Shown piece after piece: positions 50,806-57,896 of a DNA stretch of 64,000 bases (position 1 is its first letter; the number at the start of each line of letters is the position of its first letter). The notes below the pieces were generated by a model. That model ran no database searches. It worked only from the letters and a program-made list of their open reading frames with translations, and was not told the origin of the DNA. The stretch lies in contig NZ_JNWZ01000031.1 of the NCBI RefSeq assembly GCF_000716545.1, positions 9,295 through 73,294 on the forward strand, given 5' to 3'. Made by a program: the position numbers and the translations under genes. Source of the DNA: Kitasatospora phosalacinea (GTDB lineage Bacteria > Actinomycetota > Actinomycetes > Streptomycetales > Streptomycetaceae).

Positions 50806-52062
50806 TCACGGGAACAGGCGCAGCGAGACCCACAGCGCGAGCACGGCCGCGGTCAGCGTCGCCGGGACGGTCAGCGCCCCCAGCGCGGTGAAGGTCCGCA
50901 CCCCGCCGTCGTCCACCGCCCGCTCCCGGGTGATCCGGCGCCACAGCAGGGTCGCCAGCGACCCCGCGTACGTCAGGTTCGGCCCGATGTTGACCCCCAG
51001 CAGCACCGCCAGCACCGGCCCCGGGCCGGACGGGGCCGCCAGCGGCACCAGCAGCAGCGTCGCCGGCAGGTTGTTGACCAGGTTCGACAGCACCGCCGCC
51101 AGCCCCGCCAGCGCGAACAGCACCGGCAGCCCGTCGCCCGCCGGCACCAGCGCCGCCAGGCGCCCGGCCAGGCCGTTGTCCACCACCGCCTCCACCACCA
51201 CGCCCAGCGCCAGCACGAAGGCCAGGAACGGCACCGCCGCCGCCGACACGATCCGCCGCGGCGTAGTGCGCCCGCCCGCCAGCGCCCGCACCGCCAGCAC
51301 CAGCGCACCCGCCGCCGCGGCCCACGCCGGGGACAGGCCCAGCACCGAGGCCAGCGCGAAACCCGCCAGCGTCCCCGCCACCGTGAACAGCGCGAACTTC
51401 GGCAGCCGCACCCCGCCCGCCGGCACCGGGTGCTCGGCCGGCACCGCCAGCTCCGCCCCGAACCAGCGCCGCAGCAGCAGGTACTCCACCCCCACCGCCA
51501 CCAGCCACGGCAGCGCCATCAGCGCCGTGAACCGGCCGAACCCCAGACCGCTGGCCGCGAACGCCAGCAGGTTCGTCAAGTTCGAGACCGGCAGCAGCAG
51601 CGAGGCCGTGTTCGCCAGGTGCCCGCACGCGTACACGTGCGGCCGGGGCCGCACCCCCAGCGCCCCGGCCGTCGACAGCACCACCGGCGTCAGCAGCACC
51701 ACCGTCGCGTCCAGGCTCAGCACCGCCGTCACCACCGCCGCCACCACGAACACCTGCCTCAGCAACCGCACCGGCCGCCCGCCCGACGCCCCCGCCATCC
51801 AGCGGCCGCACGCCTCGAACAGCCCCTCGTCGTCGCACAGCTGAGCCAGCACCAGCACCGCCGCCAGGAACCCGACCACCGGCGCCAGCCGTCCGACCTC
51901 CGCCCACGCCGCGCCCGGCGACACCGCGCCCACCGCCACCAGCAGCCCCGCCGCCGGCACCGCCACCACCGCCTCCGGCCACCCGAACGGCCGCCGCACC
52001 GCGCACACCAGCACCGCCGCCAACAGCACCAGCGACAGCACCTCCGCGGACACCCCACTCAC
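50806..52062 (-). CDS. SLC13/ArsB-NhaD-type permease
   Basis: A 418-residue transporter with about 11-12 helices. VLSLDATVVLLTPVVLSTAGALGVRPRPHVYACGHLANTASLLLPVSNLTNLL is the first half signature of the ion transporter superfamily (ArsB, DASS, NhaD). The inverted-repeat second half has VLSNLVNNLPATLLLVPLA and LLGVNIGPNLTYAGSLATLLW. This organisation and length fit ArsB-like anion permeases. No ArsR or ArsC gene lies nearby. GTG 52062 follows GGAAGGAG. It diverges from the Ser-x-x repeat protein at 52261, sharing about 200 bp. Confidence 0.88.
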   Translation of the reverse strand: MSGVSAEVLSLVLLAAVLVCAVRRPFGWPEAVVAVPAAGLLVAVGAVSPGAAWAEVGRLAPVVGFLAAVLVLAQLCDDEGLFEACGRWMAGASGGRPVRLLRQVFVVAAVVTAVLSLDATVVLLTPVVLSTAGALGVRPRPHVYACGHLANTASLLLPVSNLTNLLAFAASGLGFGRFTALMALPWLVAVGVEYLLLRRWFGAELAVPAEHPVPAGGVRLPKFALFTVAGTLAGFALASVLGLSPAWAAAAGALVLAVRALAGGRTTPRRIVSAAAVPFLAFVLALGVVVEAVVDNGLAGRLAALVPAGDGLPVLFALAGLAAVLSNLVNNLPATLLLVPLAAPSGPGPVLAVLLGVNIGPNLTYAGSLATLLWRRITRERAVDDGGVRTFTALGALTVPATLTAAVLALWVSLRLFP

Positions 52063-52260
52063 CGAACCCGCTCCTTCCACCGCACCCCGGCCGCCGGACG
52101 ATCACCGGACGGCCACTGCCCGCAAACGTCCCATCCAAGCAGCCACCCGGGGACGGGACCCCCTCGGCACCCCCGTCGACCGGCCGCTTTGCGCGGGCCG
52201 CGGCGCGCCGGGAAGCTGGAACGCGCACGGCACCCCGGCACCCCACCGCTTGGAGTCACC

Positions 52261-52545
52261 ATGGAGAAGTCCGACCGCCCGGGCGGCGCGGCCGCGAACG
52301 GGTTCTCGATCGGTTCGGTCGGGTCCTTCCTGTCCATCGGTTCGGTCGGGTCCTTCCTCTCGATCGGCTCCGTCGGCTCGTTCCTGTCCGTCGGCTCGGT
52401 CGGCTCCGCGCTGTCCGTCCTCTCCTTCGGCTCCTGGCGCAGCACCGCCTCCGCGCTGTCCGCCGACTCCGTCCTCTCCCTGCTCTCCCACCGCTCCGTC
52501 CGCGCCGTCCGCGCCGCCCACCGCCGCCGCGGCACGGCCGGCTGA
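52261..52545 (+). CDS. Ser-x-x tripeptide repeat protein
   Basis: A 94-residue protein of unknown function. Serine occurs at every third position from residue 16 to 79, 22 uninterrupted triplets. The first 36 residues of this run are four near-identical 9-residue units (SIGSVGSFL, with SVGSVGSAL last), encoded by a 27-bp DNA repeat; later units diverge (SVL SFG SWR STA SAL) but keep the Ser register. The N-terminus is polar, and the C-terminus is basic (SVRAVRAAHRRRG). There is no signal peptide. TTGGAG precedes ATG 52261. It lies between a divergent permease and a downstream methyltransferase. A one-face Ser ladder on a solenoid, 3-10 or extended helix is conceivable. Confidence 0.75.
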   Translation: MEKSDRPGGAAANGFSIGSVGSFLSIGSVGSFLSIGSVGSFLSVGSVGSALSVLSFGSWRSTASALSADSVLSLLSHRSVRAVRAAHRRRGTAG

Positions 52546-52600
52546 GGCCCCGTCGGACCGTCCTCCCCGCACTGTCGGCGGCAGGTGCGAACGTGGGCGG

Positions 52601-53257
52601 ATGAACACGCCGCTCGACCCCATCGCCACCTACTGGAACGACGCCGCCCCCGCGTTCGACCGGGAGCCCGACCACGGTCTGCGCGACCGCGCCACCCGGC
52701 TGGCCTGGCAGCGCCGCCTCGCGCAGTGGCTGCCCGGGGACGGGCTCGACGTCCTCGACGTCGGCTGCGGCACCGGCTCGCTCTCGCTGCTCCTCGCCGA
52801 GGCCGGGCACCGGGTGACGGGCGTCGACCTCGCCCCCGCGATGATCGACCGCGCCCGGGAGAAGCTCGCCGCCGCCGGGCTGGAGGGGCACTTCCTGGTC
52901 GGCGACGCGAGCCGCCCCCCGACCGGCGCCGCCCACTACGACGTCGTCCTCTCCCGCCACCTGGTCTGGACGCTGCCCGACCCGCCCGCCGCGCTGCGCG
53001 AATGGACCGCCCGCCTGCGCCCCGGCGGCCGCCTGCTGCTGGTCGAGGGCCGCTGGGGCGAGGCCGACGCCCCGGTCGAGCCCTACGCCCCCGGCGCCGA
53101 GCACCTCCCCTGGGCCGGCGGCGTCCCCGCCGCCACCCTCACCGCCGCCCTCCGCCCCCTGGTCCGCGACCTGCGCCTGCACCCCCTCGAGTCCGAGACC
53201 GCCCTCTGGGGCGGCCCGGTCCACGACGAGCGCTACGCGGTCCTGGCCCGCCTCTAG
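52601..53257 (+). CDS. Class I SAM-dependent methyltransferase
   Basis: A 218-residue enzyme. Motif I is VLDVGCGTGSLSLLLAEAGH (about residues 45-64), followed by VTGVDLAPAMIDRAREKLAAAG (motif post I), then DVVLSRHLVWTLPDPPAALREW (motif II) and LRPGGRLLLVEGRW (motif III). This matches the UbiE/MenG-like class of small methyltransferases; the substrate is unknown. ATG 52601 lies 55 bp after the Ser-x-x gene stop in the same direction, so the two may be one operon. It has only a weak ribosome site. Confidence 0.9.
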   Translation: MNTPLDPIATYWNDAAPAFDREPDHGLRDRATRLAWQRRLAQWLPGDGLDVLDVGCGTGSLSLLLAEAGHRVTGVDLAPAMIDRAREKLAAAGLEGHFLVGDASRPPTGAAHYDVVLSRHLVWTLPDPPAALREWTARLRPGGRLLLVEGRWGEADAPVEPYAPGAEHLPWAGGVPAATLTAALRPLVRDLRLHPLESETALWGGPVHDERYAVLARL

Positions 53258-53281
53258 GCGTGCTTGTCCCGGGGGCCCCGA

Positions 53282-53539
53282 TCACGCTCCCGCGGTCTCG
53301 CCGAGCCAGACGTGGGCCGCCGTGTCGAGCGGGAGGTCGAGCGCGGCGCAGAGGCCGACGACGGTGCCGAAGCCGGGGCTGGGGAGGCGGCCCATCTCGA
53401 TCTTGCGGAGCGTCTCGGGGGAGATCCCGGCCCGGTGCGCGACGGCGGCGGGGTCGCGGCCGGCCCGGGTCTCGCGCAACAGCGCACCCAGGCGGCGGCC
53501 GGCCTCGATCTGCTCGGGGGTCAGGGGGACTCGCACCAT
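53282..53539 (-). CDS. Small Xre-family HTH regulator
   Basis: An 85-residue single-domain protein: LTPEQIEAGRRLGALLRETR, then DPAAVAHRAGISPETLRKIEMGRLPSPGFGTVVGLCAALDLPLDTA, a complete five-helix Xre/Cro fold. ATG 53539 has no ribosome site; TAGCGT at 53551-53546 (read leftward) lies six bases before, so it is probably leaderless. I recall that close relatives in streptomycetes sit beside a type I methionine aminopeptidase gene. Here that gene is 1.3 kb away (54865), separated by the NTF2-like and TetR genes. Confidence 0.9.
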   Translation of the reverse strand: MVRVPLTPEQIEAGRRLGALLRETRAGRDPAAVAHRAGISPETLRKIEMGRLPSPGFGTVVGLCAALDLPLDTAAHVWLGETAGA

Positions 53540-53545
53540 GCGGAC

Positions 53546-53575
53546 ACGCTACTGAACCGTCCGGCCCCCGCCCAA
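53546..53575 (-). promoter_or_regulatory. Promoter of the Xre regulator
   Basis: Read leftward: TTGGGC (53575-53570), 18 bp, TAGCGT (53551-53546). The -10 and the following bases (TAGCGTGTC) are the same as in the promoter of the aminopeptidase gene at 54777. Confidence 0.5.
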
Positions 53576-53585
53576 GTGCCCCGGC

Positions 53586-54050
53586 TCAGCGCAGCGGCTG
53601 TTCCGGGCCGCCGCGCTCCGACTCCGGGCGGGGGCCGTGGATGCGCCGGTCGGCGGCGTCGATCCGGACGTCGTCGATGCTGGCCTCGCGGCGGCGCATC
53701 AGGCCGTGCGCGTCGAACTCCCACAGTTCGTTGCCGTGGCTGCGCCACCACCGGCCGTCCGCGTCGTGCCACTCGTACTGGAAGCGGACGGCGATCCGGT
53801 CGTCCGCGAAGGCCCAGAGGTCCTTGCGCAGGGCGTACTCGTGCTCGCGCCGCCACTTGGCGGTGAGGAAGGCGACGACCTCGGCGCGGCCGGTGAGGAA
53901 GACGTCCCGGTTGCGCCAGCGGGTGTCGGGCGTGTAGGCGAGGGCGACGCGCTCGGGGTCGCGGGTGTTCCAGGCGTCCTCGGCGGCCTGGACCTTGGCG
54001 AGCGCGGTGGCGCGGGTGAACGGGGGGTGGGGCGGGCGGTCCTCGGGCAC
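53586..54050 (-). CDS. DUF1348/NTF2-like protein
   Basis: A 154-residue protein of the SnoaL/NTF2 superfamily, DUF1348 type: [70 protein letters not shown] and [26 protein letters not shown]. The conserved cone-like fold suggests a small-molecule-binding or isomerase-like enzyme. GTG 54050. It diverges from the TetR gene at 54163, and two TetR operators lie between, so it is the likely repressed target. Confidence 0.88.
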   Translation of the reverse strand: MPEDRPPHPPFTRATALAKVQAAEDAWNTRDPERVALAYTPDTRWRNRDVFLTGRAEVVAFLTAKWRREHEYALRKDLWAFADDRIAVRFQYEWHDADGRWWRSHGNELWEFDAHGLMRRREASIDDVRIDAADRRIHGPRPESERGGPEQPLR

Positions 54051-54076
54051 GGTGGGCTCCAGCGGTCCGGCGGAGT

Positions 54077-54132
54077 GGAGAACGATCGTTCTCCAGGCGG
54101 GCGCGGTCTACGCTAGGGAACGACCGTTCTCC
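54077..54132. promoter_or_regulatory. Two TetR-type operators around a -10 box
   Basis: GGAGAACGATCGTTCTCC (54077-54094) is a perfect 18-bp palindrome. AGGGAACGACCGTTCTCC (54115-54132) differs at three positions. TACGCT (54109-54114) lies between them as a possible -10. Both lie in the divergent region of the NTF2-like and TetR genes. Confidence 0.75.
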
Positions 54133-54162
54133 ACGTCAAGGACCACCGGACCGGAGCCGCCG

Positions 54163-54732
54163 ATGCCCGCCCCGCTCACCGACGAGCAGGCCCGCCAGGA
54201 CGCCGAGGCGCTGCTCGACGCCGCCGAGGCGCTGTTCTACGAGAAGGGCGTGCGCGCCGTCGGCATGGACGAGGTGCGGGCCGCCTCCGGGCTGCCGCTC
54301 AAGCGGATCTACCGCCTGCACCCGGCCAAGGACGACCTGGTGGTGGCCGTGCTGCGCCGCCGCGACCGGCGCTGGCGGGGCGAGCTGGCCGCCGCCGCCG
54401 AGGCCGAGACCGAGCCGCGCGCCCGGCTGCTGGCCGCCTTCGACTGGCTGGGCCGCTGGTTCGCCGAACCCGGCTACCGCGGCTGCGCCTGGATCAACGC
54501 CTTCGCCGAGCTGGGCCCGTCCTCCCCGGCCGTCCTCGCCGAGGTCCGCGCCCACAAGGCGGCCTTCCACGCCCAGCTCGCCGCCTGGTCCCGCGCGGCC
54601 GGCCTCCCCGACCCGTCCCCCGTCCCCCTCCTGGCCGAGGGCGCCATCGTCACCTCCGCCCTCACCGCCGACCCCGCCCCGGCCCGCCAGGCCCGCGCCG
54701 CCGTGGCGGCCCTGCTCGACGCCGCCCGCTGA
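54163..54732 (+). CDS. TetR family transcriptional regulator
   Basis: A 189-residue repressor. The N-terminal HTH domain (about 10-55) reads AEALFYEKGVRAVGMDEVRAASGLPLKRIYRLHPAKDDL. The C-terminal helical ligand-binding domain (about 70-189) has LGRWFAEPGYRGCAWINAFAEL and VRAHKAAFHAQLAAWSRAAGLP, similar to the TetR group that controls small oxidoreductases or NTF2-like enzymes. It is divergent from the DUF1348 gene, with matched operators between, which makes a self-contained repressor/target module. Confidence 0.92.
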   Translation: MPAPLTDEQARQDAEALLDAAEALFYEKGVRAVGMDEVRAASGLPLKRIYRLHPAKDDLVVAVLRRRDRRWRGELAAAAEAETEPRARLLAAFDWLGRWFAEPGYRGCAWINAFAELGPSSPAVLAEVRAHKAAFHAQLAAWSRAAGLPDPSPVPLLAEGAIVTSALTADPAPARQARAAVAALLDAAR

Positions 54733-54752
54733 GCGGCCGCGGTCGGGGGTGC

Positions 54753-54812
54753 GGTATTTGAATACCGGGGGCCTGCTAGCGTGTCGCCGTCCGCTGCCGG
54801 TATTCAAATACC
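54753..54812 (+). promoter_or_regulatory. Two GGTATT-N2-AATACC operators flanking the map promoter
   Basis: GGTATTTGAATACC (54753-54766) and GGTATTCAAATACC (54799-54812) share 6-bp arms, with inverted centre dinucleotides TG and CA. A -10 TAGCGT (54777-54782) lies between, with the first operator where the -35 should be. Binding of a repressor at both would shut the promoter. Confidence 0.7.
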
Positions 54813-54864
54813 GGTGGTCCTTTCGACCGGGCGGCCCGGAGGCCGCCGTGCAGGGAGCTGTGTC

Positions 54865-55632
54865 GTGATCGAGCTGAAGACTCCGCAGGCGATCGAGAAG
54901 ATGGCCGTCACCGGGCGGTTCGTCGCCGGGGTGCTGGCCGAGCTGTCGGGGCTCGCCGAAGTCGGGCGGGACGTGATGGACCTGGAACTGCGGGCCAGGA
55001 AGCTGGTCGCGGACCGGGGGGCCGAGTCCTGCTACTGGGACTACGCGCCGTCGTTCGGGCGTGGGCCGTTCCGGAACGTGATCTGCCTGTCGGTGAACGA
55101 CGCGGTGCTGCACGGGCAGCCGCACCCCTACGTGCTGCGCGACGGGGACGTGCTGAGCCTGGACTTCGCGGTGTCGATCGACGGCTGGGTGGCCGACTCG
55201 GCGGTCACCGTCATCGTCGGCACCCCGGACGAGCAGGACGTCCGGCTGGCCGAGTCGACCCGCGTCGCGCTGGACGCGGCGATCGCGGCCGCGGTGCCCG
55301 GCAACCGGATCGGCGACCTCTCGGCGGCGATCGCCGCGGTCGGCCAGGGCGCCGGCTACCGGATCAACACCGACTTCGGCGGGCACGGCCTGGGTCGCAC
55401 CATGCACGAGGACCCGCACGTGCCGAACGTCGGACGGCCCGGACGGGGCCTGGAGCTGAAGCCCGGGCTGACCCTGGCCCTGGAGCCGTGGTGGTGCACC
55501 GGCTCGGCGAAGCTGCGGGTGGACGCGGACGGCTGGACGCTGCGCTCGGCGGACGGCTCGCGCGGGGCGCACTCCGAGCACACGGTGGCGATCACCGAGG
55601 ACGGGCCGCGGGTGCTCACCGCGCTGTCCTGA
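54865..55632 (+). CDS. map: Type I methionine aminopeptidase (accessory copy)
   Basis: A 255-residue metalloprotease that removes N-terminal Met from nascent proteins. Metal ligands D100, D111, H174, E207 and E238, and substrate-contact H83, keep the spacing of the E. coli enzyme. Motifs are VNDAVLHGQPHPYVLRDGD, GGHGLGRTMHEDPHVPN, LALEPWW and SEHTVAI. GTG 54865 follows GGGAG. It is not next to secY-adk, where the housekeeping copy normally sits, so this is probably a second, regulated copy. The twin operators at 54753-54812 support controlled expression, possibly by the Xre protein at 53282. Confidence 0.94.
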   Translation: MIELKTPQAIEKMAVTGRFVAGVLAELSGLAEVGRDVMDLELRARKLVADRGAESCYWDYAPSFGRGPFRNVICLSVNDAVLHGQPHPYVLRDGDVLSLDFAVSIDGWVADSAVTVIVGTPDEQDVRLAESTRVALDAAIAAAVPGNRIGDLSAAIAAVGQGAGYRINTDFGGHGLGRTMHEDPHVPNVGRPGRGLELKPGLTLALEPWWCTGSAKLRVDADGWTLRSADGSRGAHSEHTVAITEDGPRVLTALS

Positions 55633-55898
55633 AGCGGCGGTTCGTCCACGCACGGTGACGGTGGGGTGGACGGCGAGTGGCGGCTGTGGCCCGTCCCATA
55701 GGCGGATCGCTGGACAGTCGGCGCGCCGTCAGCGCAGGGCCACGGAGGGTGTGCGGTTCCCCGGCCCGGGGCGGTCGGAACCGGTGAGCCCGGTCACAGC
55801 CGCCGACGGCCGGGCCCGGAAAATCGCGGTCCGACCGCCCCGCAGGAGGTGCTGTACTGGCGGTAACCAGGCTCTGACCTGCGTAAACCTTCGAATGC

Positions 55899-55927
55899 TT
55901 GGAGTTCTGCGGAACCACCCGTAGCTT
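55899..55927 (+). promoter_or_regulatory. Promoter for rpf with a long leader
   Basis: TTGGAG (55899-55904), 17 bp, TAGCTT (55922-55927). Transcription from about 55934 would give a 200-nt leader before ATG 56133. The leader contains several short stem-loops (for instance around 55990-56010) but I recognise no known riboswitch. No gene is seen in 55633-56132. Confidence 0.45.
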
Positions 55928-56132
55928 CGTAACCAGTGCAGGGCGCACTACCCGGGATCACCCGAAACCAACGCCCCGGTGCGGCGGACCAGCCGCCCGA
56001 CGGGCAGGGTGACCGCGACGGAGAGCAGGTCGGACCTCGACCGCACCGTCCGATCCACAAGCGCGAGAGACCGCAGGCCCTTCCGGGCCCCTGGTTCCGC
56101 CTTGCCTGCCCGGGGCATCCGAAAGGAATCGC

Positions 56133-56918
56133 ATGATCTTCCGTAACGAGACTGCCGCCACCCAGACCGCCACCACCGCCGAGAAGGGCAACCGGAGGCG
56201 CAACCGCGTCCGGGCCGCCATCGTCGCCGGCAGCGCGGTGGCCGTCCTCCCGGTGGCCGGCCTCGTGACGGCGACCTCGGCCTCGGCCGCGGACGTGTCC
56301 ACCTGGGACAAGGTCGCCCAGTGCGAGTCGACCGGCGACTGGTCGATCAACACCGGCAACGGCTTCTACGGTGGCCTGCAGTTCACCTCCTCCACCTGGG
56401 CCGCGTACGGCGGCACCGCCTACGCCCCGCAGGCCAACCAGGCCACCAAGGCGCAGCAGATCGAGATCGCCGAGAAGGTCCTGGCCGACCAGGGCCCGGG
56501 CGCCTGGCCGGTGTGCTCCGTGCAGGCGGGTCTGACCAAGGGCGGCGCCGCCGCGCAGGTCGACACCTCCACCCCCGCGAGCACCAGCACCACCAGCTCG
56601 AACAGCTCCGCCTCGGCGAGCACCGACGCGGGCACCGCCGGCACCACCGGCACCAAGTCCGCGAAGTCGGCCACCACCGACTCCGACCCGGCCTCCACCA
56701 ACACCGCCGACAGCGGCACGTCCTCCCACCAGGGCCACCAGTCCTGGAAGAAGGGCTCCCACACCGGTGGCGGCAGCTACACCGTCAAGTCCGGTGACAC
56801 CCTGGGCGCCATCGCGGCCGCCAACGGCACCACCGTGGACGCGCTGTACAGCGCCAACGCCCAGACCATCGGCGGCTCCGCCGACGTCATCTACCCGGGC
56901 CAGGTCCTGAACGTCTGA
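56133..56918 (+). CDS. rpfA: Resuscitation-promoting factor with LysM domain
   Basis: A 261-residue secreted muralytic protein. The Sec signal ends about residue 52 (VTATSASAAD). The Rpf lysozyme-like domain (about 53-130) has STWDKVAQCESTGDWSINTG with the catalytic Glu in QCEST, GGLQFTSSTWAAYGG and GPGAWPVCS. A Ser/Thr-rich linker leads to a LysM motif (about 213-261: YTVKSGDTLGAIAAANGTTV through IYPGQVLNV). It cleaves peptidoglycan and helps spore germination or exit from dormancy. AAAGGA precedes the ATG. Repeated TGA codons and a 19-bp hairpin follow. Confidence 0.96.
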   Translation: MIFRNETAATQTATTAEKGNRRRNRVRAAIVAGSAVAVLPVAGLVTATSASAADVSTWDKVAQCESTGDWSINTGNGFYGGLQFTSSTWAAYGGTAYAPQANQATKAQQIEIAEKVLADQGPGAWPVCSVQAGLTKGGAAAQVDTSTPASTSTTSSNSSASASTDAGTAGTTGTKSAKSATTDSDPASTNTADSGTSSHQGHQSWKKGSHTGGGSYTVKSGDTLGAIAAANGTTVDALYSANAQTIGGSADVIYPGQVLNV

Positions 56919-56950
56919 TCCGCCTGATCCGCCTGATCCGCCTGATCGGG
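56915..56950 (+). repeat. 9-bp tandem repeat giving four in-frame stop codons
   Basis: CTGATCCGC repeats at 56915, 56924, 56933 and (partly) 56942. The first copy contains the rpf TGA stop; because nine is a multiple of three, each copy adds another TGA in the same frame. Confidence 0.85.
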
Positions 56951-56976
56951 CTCCGGCAGACCGGACCGCACGCACG

Positions 56977-57021
56977 ACGCCGACGGCCACCCCTCATGTC
57001 GGGAGGGGTGGCCGTCGGCGT
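56977..57021. terminator. Bidirectional terminator, 19-bp perfect stem
   Basis: Bases 56977-56995 pair completely with 57003-57021 around a 7-nt loop. It lies between the convergent rpf and Imm51-like genes and can serve both. Confidence 0.85.
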
Positions 57022-57041
57022 TCCCGCACGCGCGGGGACGG

Positions 57042-57398
57042 TCAGTCGAACCAGTCGGGCTCGGCGGCCTCGATCAACTCGCGCAGCGCCGGGCGGTCGT
57101 GGAACGCGCCCGAGAGCAGCGCGCCCAGCTCGCGCAGCGCCGCCGCGTCCTCCCCGTGGGCGACGAACATGCCGGCCTCCGGGTCGTACCGGAAGCGGCC
57201 CTCCAGCCGCGGCGCCCGGGAGCGGACGGCGGAGCGGGCCACCGCCTCCCAGCCGTAGCCGCCGTTCTGCCGGCCCGCCGCCTCGAACACCTCGTCCACC
57301 CCGGCCATCTTGTCGTCCGTCAGCAGCAGGCCGTACGAACCCGGCTTGTGGTCGTACTCGATGAACACCAGCGGGGCGAAGGTCTCACGATCGGTCAT
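57042..57398 (-). CDS. Imm51-like immunity family protein
   Basis: A 118-residue protein: APLVFIEYDHKPGSYGLLLTD, KMAGVDEVFEAAGRQNGGYGWEAVARSAV, FRYDPEAGMFVAHGEDAAALRELGALL. This matches the immunity protein 51 family, which protects against polymorphic toxins. No toxin gene is adjacent, so it may be an orphan immunity gene or have another use. ATG 57398 is chosen because upstream in-frame sequence is not conserved-looking. The ribosome site is weak. The assignment is from remembered family pattern. Confidence 0.7.
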   Translation of the reverse strand: MTDRETFAPLVFIEYDHKPGSYGLLLTDDKMAGVDEVFEAAGRQNGGYGWEAVARSAVRSRAPRLEGRFRYDPEAGMFVAHGEDAAALRELGALLSGAFHDRPALRELIEAAEPDWFD

Positions 57399-57442
57399 GG
57401 CGCGGACGCTACCGGCGGCCGCCGACAACGCGGCCCCGCCGG

Positions 57443-57796
57443 TCAGTACGGCAGGACCTCCTCGACGGCGCTGGTGCCCGAGCCGGGGCGGGACTCCCAG
57501 TGCCAGGTCTCCTCCAGGCGCAGCCGGCCGTCGGCGAGCCGGGTCAGCACGCTGGTGCAGCGGCCCGAAGCGGTCTCCCCGGCCCGGTTGAGCTGCACGT
57601 AGCGGAAGTCGACGGTGTCGCCGGTGCGGGTGCCGACCAGGTGCCCGTGCACCACCTCGCCGCCCCGGTAGTCGGCCCAGACCCGGCCGTCCTCCTCCCG
57701 GTAGGCGAACCGGGTGGCCGGGCCGACCTCGCCCTCTTCGGGGCGGGACACCGGTGCGAACTCCAGCCCGTCGAGCGAGGGCAGTGCGGGCAGCAT
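57443..57796 (-). CDS. Conserved hypothetical protein (lipocalin-like small beta protein)
   Basis: A 117-residue protein rich in beta-strand patterns: PSLDGLEFAPVSRPEEGEVGPATRFAYREEDGRVWADYRGGEV, GHLVGTRTGDTVDFRYVQLN, ASGRCTSVLTRLADGRLRLEETWHWESRPGSGTSAVEEV. Close relatives are widespread in streptomycetes and are often misnamed N-acetylglutamate synthase; I know no proven function. ATG 57796 follows GGAG. It lies 44 bp upstream of the Imm51-like gene in the same direction. Confidence 0.75.
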   Translation of the reverse strand: MLPALPSLDGLEFAPVSRPEEGEVGPATRFAYREEDGRVWADYRGGEVVHGHLVGTRTGDTVDFRYVQLNRAGETASGRCTSVLTRLADGRLRLEETWHWESRPGSGTSAVEEVLPY

Positions 57797-57896
57797 GACG
57801 GGGCTCCTCGGGCCGTGGACGGGTGTGCCGCCCAGTCGACCACGCCGGGCCCGGTGTCCACCGGGACATCCGCATCGTGGACAGCGCGCGCCCCGC

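Noticed and set aside
55934..56132. Riboswitch in the rpf leader
   Set aside because: The leader is long and has small stems, but no known consensus could be recognised; kept only as an untranslated leader.
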